64,000 nucleotides of DNA from Streptomyces sp. WAC 01529 (GTDB lineage Bacteria > Actinomycetota > Actinomycetes > Streptomycetales > Streptomycetaceae): the NCBI RefSeq assembly GCF_003945545.1, contig NZ_CP029617.1, positions 1,465,001 to 1,529,000 on the forward strand, read 5' to 3'. The position numbers and the translations under genes were made by a program. Below the pieces are notes generated by a model. It was not told the DNA's origin and did no database searches. It was given only the letters and a program-made list of their open reading frames with translations. Of this stretch, positions 59,954 to 64,000 are shown one piece after another. How positions within the stretch are numbered: position 1 is the first letter of the stretch; each line of letters starts with the position of its first letter.

Positions 59954-60303
59954 CGGGCGCCTCTTCCATCGCACGGCGTACGGGACTGCGTGAGGGACAG
60001 GGAGCAGGCAGACGCTACTGGCGGCACCGGTCGGCCGCAGCGAGGGTTCCCGCCTATGTGCGCGGCCGCCCCTGGGGCTCGAACAGGCGGTCGGGGCTGG
60101 GCGTTTGGGCCCGTCGTGGCCTTCCGGCGCGGGTCGGCGGGCGGCCGCGGCCCGCCCGAACACACCCCGTGTGAACCTCCGCTTCCCAGCAGTCCCACGC
60201 GCACGGGCGCGCGGGTGGCCGGGTCCCGACGGGCGTACGCACACGGGGTGCGCGCCGGGTGTCGGGGCGCGGGCGGGGGTTCAAAGGCAGGCTCGGCAGG
60301 CTC
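59954..60303. other. Intergenic stretch upstream of the heme-enzyme fusion
   Basis: These 350 bp of very GC-rich sequence lie between the fusion gene start and the YchJ stop. They presumably hold the fusion gene promoter. ORFs cross it on both strands but none has a ribosome site plus family-like sequence. I see no stable palindrome or RNA motif. Confidence 0.4.
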
Positions 60304-60720
60304 TCAGTCGATGAACGTGCCGTCGACGTAGACCCACGCCCCGTCCAGCCGTTCGAAGCGGCTCCGCTCGTGCAGCGACTCGGGGCGGCCCCCGTCGGTG
60401 TACCGGGCCCGGAAGGTCACCGTGCCCGTGGTGTGGAAGGCGGTGCCCTCGGTGGTCTCCTCGATCTCCAGGCCCACCCAGCGCAGCGCCGGGTCGAACT
60501 CCACGCGGGGCGGCCGGGTCCCGGGGTGCCAGGTGCGCAGCAGATACGGCTCGTCCCGCACCGCGAAGGCGCTGTAGCGCGAGCGCATCAGCTCCTCGGG
60601 GGTGGTGGCGGTCGCCTCGCCCCTGTGCAGTCGGCCGCAGCACTTCTCGTACGGCTCGGGGTGGCCGCAGGGGCAGGTCGTGGGGCGTGGTGCGGGGCGT
60701 GGCGTGGCGCGTCGGGACAT
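60304..60720 (-). CDS. YchJ-family protein (UPF0225) with N-terminal SEC-C motif
   Basis: This is a 138-aa protein. The zinc-binding SEC-C-type motif is CPCGHPEPYEKCCGRLH near residues 17-33. An NTF2-like alpha/beta domain follows (MRSRYSAFAVRDEPYLLRTWHPGTRP...FRARY...RFERLDGAWVYVDG). The function of the family is unknown. ATG 60720 was chosen over 60729. It is 37 bp downstream of gntR in the same direction. Confidence 0.9.
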   Translation of the reverse strand: MSRRATPRPAPRPTTCPCGHPEPYEKCCGRLHRGEATATTPEELMRSRYSAFAVRDEPYLLRTWHPGTRPPRVEFDPALRWVGLEIEETTEGTAFHTTGTVTFRARYTDGGRPESLHERSRFERLDGAWVYVDGTFID

Positions 60721-60757
60721 GGCGTCCATTGTCGCCGACCCCGCCGGGCGCCCGGTG

Positions 60758-61459
60758 TCAGGGCGCCAGGATGTCCAGCTCCTCCAGGGCGCCCAGGGCG
60801 ATCTGCCGCGTCAGCGCCTCCGCGCGGGCCGCGTCGCCCTCCCGGACGGCCTCGGCGACCTGGACGTGCAGGGAGACGGCGGGCGGGTCGGGGTCCTCGA
60901 ACATCACCTGGTGGGCGGTGCGCCCGGTCAGGACCTCGGCGACGACATCGCCGAGCCGGGCGAACATCTCGTTGCCGGAGGCGTTGAGGATGGCCCGGTG
61001 GAAGGCGACGTCGTACTTCAGATAGCCCTCCAGCTGGTGGCCGCGCGAGTGGGCGACCATGCCGAGCGCGCACTCGGTCAGCTCCGCGCACTGGGCGGCC
61101 GTGGCGTGCCGGGCGGCGAGGCCCGCGGCGACCGGCTCGACCGCGGAGCGCAGCACGGTGAGGGAGCGCAGCTGGCGCGCCCGGTCGGCGCCGGCGAGAC
61201 GCCACCGGATGACCTGCGGGTCGTAGACGTTCCACTCCTCGGTGGGCAGTACGGTCACGCCCACCCGGCGCCGGGAGGAGACGAGGTGCATGGACTCCAG
61301 GACCCGGACCGCTTCCCGCATCACCGAGCGGGACACCTCGAAGCGCTTGGCCAGCTCGTCCGTGCGCAGAACGCTGCCCGGCGGGTACTCGCCCGCCGTG
61401 ATGGCGGGCCCGAGGCTTTCCAGTACGCGGGAGTGGAGCCCTCGGGTCTGTGCGGTCAT
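60758..61459 (-). CDS. gntR: GntR-family FCD regulator of the gluconate genes
   Basis: This is a 233-aa GntR/FCD regulator. The N-terminal HTH includes LRTDELAKRFEVSRSVMREAVRVLESM. The FCD domain (~95-230) contains the KYDVAFHRAILNASGNEMF segment with likely metal/ligand residues. It is divergent from gntK, and a palindrome between them fits a GntR-type operator. Gluconate or 6-phosphogluconate is the expected inducer. Identity as gntR rests on context with gntK and gntP. Confidence 0.88.
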   Translation of the reverse strand: MTAQTRGLHSRVLESLGPAITAGEYPPGSVLRTDELAKRFEVSRSVMREAVRVLESMHLVSSRRRVGVTVLPTEEWNVYDPQVIRWRLAGADRARQLRSLTVLRSAVEPVAAGLAARHATAAQCAELTECALGMVAHSRGHQLEGYLKYDVAFHRAILNASGNEMFARLGDVVAEVLTGRTAHQVMFEDPDPPAVSLHVQVAEAVREGDAARAEALTRQIALGALEELDILAP

Positions 61460-61490
61460 GACGGAAGCCTACGAGGAGAGGGCCGTGAAC

Positions 61491-61508
61491 AATAAGTCAG
61501 ACTTTTAT
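61491..61508. promoter_or_regulatory. Candidate GntR operator
   Basis: AAGTC-A-GACTT is a perfect palindrome (61494-61504) within an AT-rich 18-bp context, 35 bp upstream of gntR and 140 bp upstream of gntK. It is the natural binding site for the divergently encoded regulator. Confidence 0.55.
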
Positions 61509-61642
61509 GTCACAGGGTCTTGAATTCGTCATACCTAATGGGTTTCAGTGACGTGAACGAAAACCGGCCACCACCCGGCCGACCGATGTCGGTGGTGCCG
61601 GTGATGTCGAGAATGTCGATGAAGACAGCGAGGCACGCAGCG

Positions 61643-62149
61643 ATGAACACCCCCCACGTCGTCGTGATCATGGGTGTGGCAGGGACCGGCAAGACCACGA
61701 TCGGGCCCCTGCTCGCGGACCGGCTCGGCGTCCCGTACGCCGAGGGCGACGACTTCCACCCGCCGGAGAACGTCCGGAAGATGTCCTCCGGCACGCCGCT
61801 CACCGACGACGACCGCTGGCCCTGGCTCGATGCCATCGGGGCCTGGGCGCACGGGCGTGCGGGGCGCGGCGGGGTGGTCAGCAGTTCGGCGCTCAAGCGT
61901 GCCTACCGGGACCGGCTGCGTTCGGTGGCCCCCGAGGTCGTCTTCGTCCACCTCACCGGCGACCGGAAGCTCATCGAGGACCGGATGAGGCAGCGCAAGG
62001 GGCACTTCATGCCTACGGCGCTGTTGGATTCGCAGTTCGCCACGCTTCAGCCTCTTGGGGTGGATGAGGCGGGCGTTTGTGTTGATGTTGCCGGGTCTCC
62101 CGAGGAGATCGCTGCCAGGGCTGTGGATGCCCTGGGGCGGCTCGGCTGA
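61643..62149 (+). CDS. gntK: Gluconokinase
   Basis: This is a 168-aa thermoresistant-type gluconate kinase. The P-loop is VVIMGVAGTGKTT near the N terminus. YAEGDDFHPPENVRKMSSGTPLTDDDRWPWLDAIGAW and MPTALLDSQFATLQP are family signatures. It phosphorylates gluconate to 6-phosphogluconate for the pentose-phosphate pathway. The ATG at 61643 gives the family length; in-frame ATGs at 61619 and 61520 are weaker alternatives. It is 113 bp upstream of gntP. Confidence 0.95.
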   Translation: MNTPHVVVIMGVAGTGKTTIGPLLADRLGVPYAEGDDFHPPENVRKMSSGTPLTDDDRWPWLDAIGAWAHGRAGRGGVVSSSALKRAYRDRLRSVAPEVVFVHLTGDRKLIEDRMRQRKGHFMPTALLDSQFATLQPLGVDEAGVCVDVAGSPEEIAARAVDALGRLG

Positions 62150-62158
62150 GCTTTCTCT

Positions 62159-62233
62159 GCGGACCGCATGTGGCTGGTCGCGCCCACGCGGCGGAGCCGC
62201 ATATGTCACTGCCCCGCGCCCCTTTGGGGCGCG
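62159..62233. repeat. Streptomyces intergenic element with CGCCCC-TTT-GGGGCG hairpin
   Basis: The GCGGACCGCATGTGGCTGGT stretch and the terminal CCCGCGCCCCTTTGGGGCGCG hairpin (about 62213-62233) resemble a repeat I have seen between many Streptomyces genes. It lies between gntK and gntP and may terminate or attenuate the transcript. Confidence 0.55.
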
Positions 62234-62262
62234 TCTCGCACCCTCGTACAAGGAAACCCACC

Positions 62263-63660
62263 GTGACTCATCTCAGCGTCGAGATGCTGGCAGCGGGGTC
62301 CGTCGAACCGATCACCTCGGCGGGCCATGCCCAGCTGGGGATCGCCGTCCTCGCGGGCATCGCCGTCATCGTCCTGCTCATCACCAAGTTCAAGCTGCAC
62401 GCCTTTCTCGCGCTGACCATCGGGTCGCTCGCGCTCGGCGCCTTCTCGGGCGCCCCGCTCGACAAGGCCATCGCCAGCTTCACGACCGGCCTCGGCTCGA
62501 CCGTCGCGGGCGTGGGCGTGCTCATCGCGCTCGGCGCGATCCTCGGGAAGCTGCTCGCCGACTCCGGTGGCGCCGACCAGATCGTCGACACGATCCTCGC
62601 CAAGGCGGGCGGGCGCGCGATGCCGTGGGCGATGGTCCTCATCGCCTCCGTGATCGGTCTGCCGCTCTTCTTCGAGGTCGGCATCGTGCTGCTGATCCCG
62701 GTGGTCCTGATGGTCGCCAAGCGCGGCAACTACTCGCTGATGCGCATCGGCATCCCGGCCCTGGCCGGTCTCTCCGTGATGCACGGGCTCATCCCGCCGC
62801 ACCCCGGCCCGCTCGTCGCCATCGACGCGGTGAAGGCCAACCTCGGTGTCACGCTGGCCCTCGGCGTACTCGTCGCCATCCCGACGGTGATCATCGCGGG
62901 GCCGCTCTTCTCGAAGGTCGCGGCGCGCTGGGTGGACGTACCGGCCCCCGAGAAGATGATTCCGCAGCGCCCCTCGGAGGAGCTGGAGAAGCGTCCCGGC
63001 TTCGGCGCCACGGTGGCGACCGTGCTGCTGCCCGTCGTGCTGATGCTGGCCAAGGCGCTGGTGGACATCGTGGTCGACGACCCCGAGGCCACCGTGCAGC
63101 GGGTCTTCGACGTCATCGGGTCGCCGCTGGTGGCGCTGCTCGCCGCGGTGATCGTGGGCATGTTCACGCTGGGCCGGGCGGCCGGCTTCACCAAGGACCG
63201 CCTCTCCGTGACCGTCGAGAAGTCGCTCGCCCCGATCGCGGGCGTGCTGATGATCGTGGGCGCGGGCGGCGGCTTCAAGCAGACGCTCATCGATGTCGGC
63301 GTGGGCCAGATGATCCTGGACTTCTCCAAGGACTGGTCGATCCCGGCGTTGCTGCTGGCCTGGCTGATCGCGGTGGCCATCCGGCTCGCGACGGGCTCGG
63401 CGACGGTCGCGACGATCTCGGCGGCGGGGCTCGTGGCGCCGCTGGCGGCGGACATGTCGACCTCGCACACCGCGCTGCTCGTGTTGGCCATCGGTGCGGG
63501 CTCGCTGTTCTTCTCGCATGTCAATGATGCGGGGTTCTGGCTGGTCAAGGAGTACTTCGGACTGGACGTCGGGCAGACGATCAAGACGTGGTCCGTTATG
63601 GAGACGATCATCTCCGTGGTGGCGGGGGCGCTTGTTCTGCTGCTGTCCTTGGTTATCTAG
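62263..63660 (+). CDS. gntP: Gluconate:H+ symporter, GntP family
   Basis: This is a 465-aa transporter with ~12 membrane helices. Family segments are ALGAILGKLLADSGGADQI, GLPLFFEVGIVLLIPVV, SVMHGLIPPHPGPL and RLATGSATVATISAAGLVAPL. It imports gluconate for GntK. It starts with GTG at 62263, with AAGGAA 8 nt upstream. It is the last gene of the gnt locus. Confidence 0.95.
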   Translation: MTHLSVEMLAAGSVEPITSAGHAQLGIAVLAGIAVIVLLITKFKLHAFLALTIGSLALGAFSGAPLDKAIASFTTGLGSTVAGVGVLIALGAILGKLLADSGGADQIVDTILAKAGGRAMPWAMVLIASVIGLPLFFEVGIVLLIPVVLMVAKRGNYSLMRIGIPALAGLSVMHGLIPPHPGPLVAIDAVKANLGVTLALGVLVAIPTVIIAGPLFSKVAARWVDVPAPEKMIPQRPSEELEKRPGFGATVATVLLPVVLMLAKALVDIVVDDPEATVQRVFDVIGSPLVALLAAVIVGMFTLGRAAGFTKDRLSVTVEKSLAPIAGVLMIVGAGGGFKQTLIDVGVGQMILDFSKDWSIPALLLAWLIAVAIRLATGSATVATISAAGLVAPLAADMSTSHTALLVLAIGAGSLFFSHVNDAGFWLVKEYFGLDVGQTIKTWSVMETIISVVAGALVLLLSLVI

Positions 63661-63697
63661 CGCGCCGTCTCGCGGGGCTCCGCCCCGGACCCCGCTC

Positions 63698-63742
63698 CTC
63701 AAACGCCGGAGGGGCTGAATTTCAGCCCGTCCGGCGTTTGAG
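63698..63742. repeat. Complete Streptomyces intergenic palindrome
   Basis: The left arm CTCAAACGCCGGAGGGGCTGAA pairs with TTTCAGCCCGTCCGGCGTTTGAG around a 1-nt gap (one mismatch). A related half-copy lies at 28742-28770. It separates gntP from the convergent APC permease gene and can act as a bidirectional terminator. Confidence 0.75.
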
Positions 63743-63787
63743 GACGAACTCGGCGAAGCCGGTGATCAGACCGAGCTGAAAATGACG

Positions 63788-64000
63788 TTACGCCCCCGGC
63801 GATGCTGACGCCTTCTCCAGTTGGAACGCCTCGTTGCCGAGGCCGATACGCGCGTGCGCCTCGGGGTTCCTCGCGCGCAGGATCGCCCCGTGGACCACTC
63901 CGATGACCGCCGCCAGGAAGATGATTCCGGGCAGCGCCCAGCTCAGCGCCGAGTCGGGGCCCGCGCCGACCAGGACGTCGAAGTCCTTCACGGTGTAGCC
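63788..64000 (-). CDS. C-terminal fragment of an APC-superfamily permease
   Basis: The frame is open to the right edge, so this is only the last ~70 codons. It reads VKDFDVLVGAGPDSALSWALPGIIFLAAVIGVVHGAIL, a final membrane helix, then a short basic/acidic tail. The VGAGPDSALSW-ALPG pattern is typical of the C-terminal end of Streptomyces amino-acid permeases. The function cannot be given from this fragment. Confidence 0.6.
   Translation of the reverse strand, partial: GYTVKDFDVLVGAGPDSALSWALPGIIFLAAVIGVVHGAILRARNPEAHARIGLGNEAFQLEKASASPGA

Overview
The window is high-GC actinobacterial chromosome, almost certainly Streptomyces. The evidence is the strong GC3 bias, the chaplin pair chpC/chpH, mycothiol ligase mshC, a gylR-glpFKD glycerol operon, the PAC2/ParJ-type gene, frequent GTG starts and typical Streptomyces intergenic palindromes. 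Gene order from metH through the glycerol operon, the PAC2 gene, mshC and the following trio to the chaplins matches what I remember of the S. coelicolor SCO165x-SCO167x region. This is recollection and was not checked by alignment.

Layout. 1-3.8 kb: the tail of a STAND-like membrane protein, a CBS-containing site-2 protease, a RecB-family nuclease and an orphan NarL-type response regulator. 3.8-7.4 kb: two tandem solute-binding lipoproteins with no permease genes. 7.4-11.7 kb: a HAD hydrolase and metH. 11.9-17.0 kb: gylR, glpF, glpK and glpD, with a shared 12-bp motif upstream of gylR and glpF. 17.2-21.6 kb: nucleoside phosphorylase, amidohydrolase (deaminase type), molybdopterin sulfite-oxidase-like protein, ferredoxin-reductase-like protein and a FadR-type regulator. 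21.7-33.4 kb: PAC2 protein, a leaderless subtilase with a Gln-rich partner, a secreted GH31 enzyme, mshC, the actinobacterial kinase-like/DUF3090/phosphatase trio, and CorA. 33.4-41.8 kb: ferritin-like protein, LLM oxidoreductase, aldo/keto reductase, a RecD2-like protein with degenerate ATPase motifs, a 31-bp minisatellite, a small acidic protein, DUF5703 and the chaplins. 42-43.6 kb: M20 peptidase and tRNA-Leu(GAG). 43.6-46.0 kb: a lower-GC islet with a kinase-like protein, a 149-aa unknown and an HTH regulator. 46.0-52.8 kb: kdpFABC with an extra 27-codon membrane ORF and a KimA-like permease. 52.9-60.7 kb: VOC, cupin, GlxA-type regulator, a TPP enzyme, a catalase-like/heme-dioxygenase fusion and YchJ. 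60.7-63.7 kb: gntR/gntK/gntP. The right edge cuts an APC permease gene.

How the genes work together. GlpF, GlpK and GlpD import, phosphorylate and oxidise glycerol under GylR. GntP, GntK and GntR do the same for gluconate. Kdp and the KimA-like protein are both potassium importers and share an upstream 9-mer. ChpC and ChpH coat aerial hyphae. MshC makes mycothiol. The parts that look least described are the subtilase/Gln-rich pair with a shared C-terminal module, the kinase/DUF3090/phosphatase trio, the inactive-looking RecD2 relative, the minisatellite, the tRNA-linked islet and the small ORF in front of kdpF.
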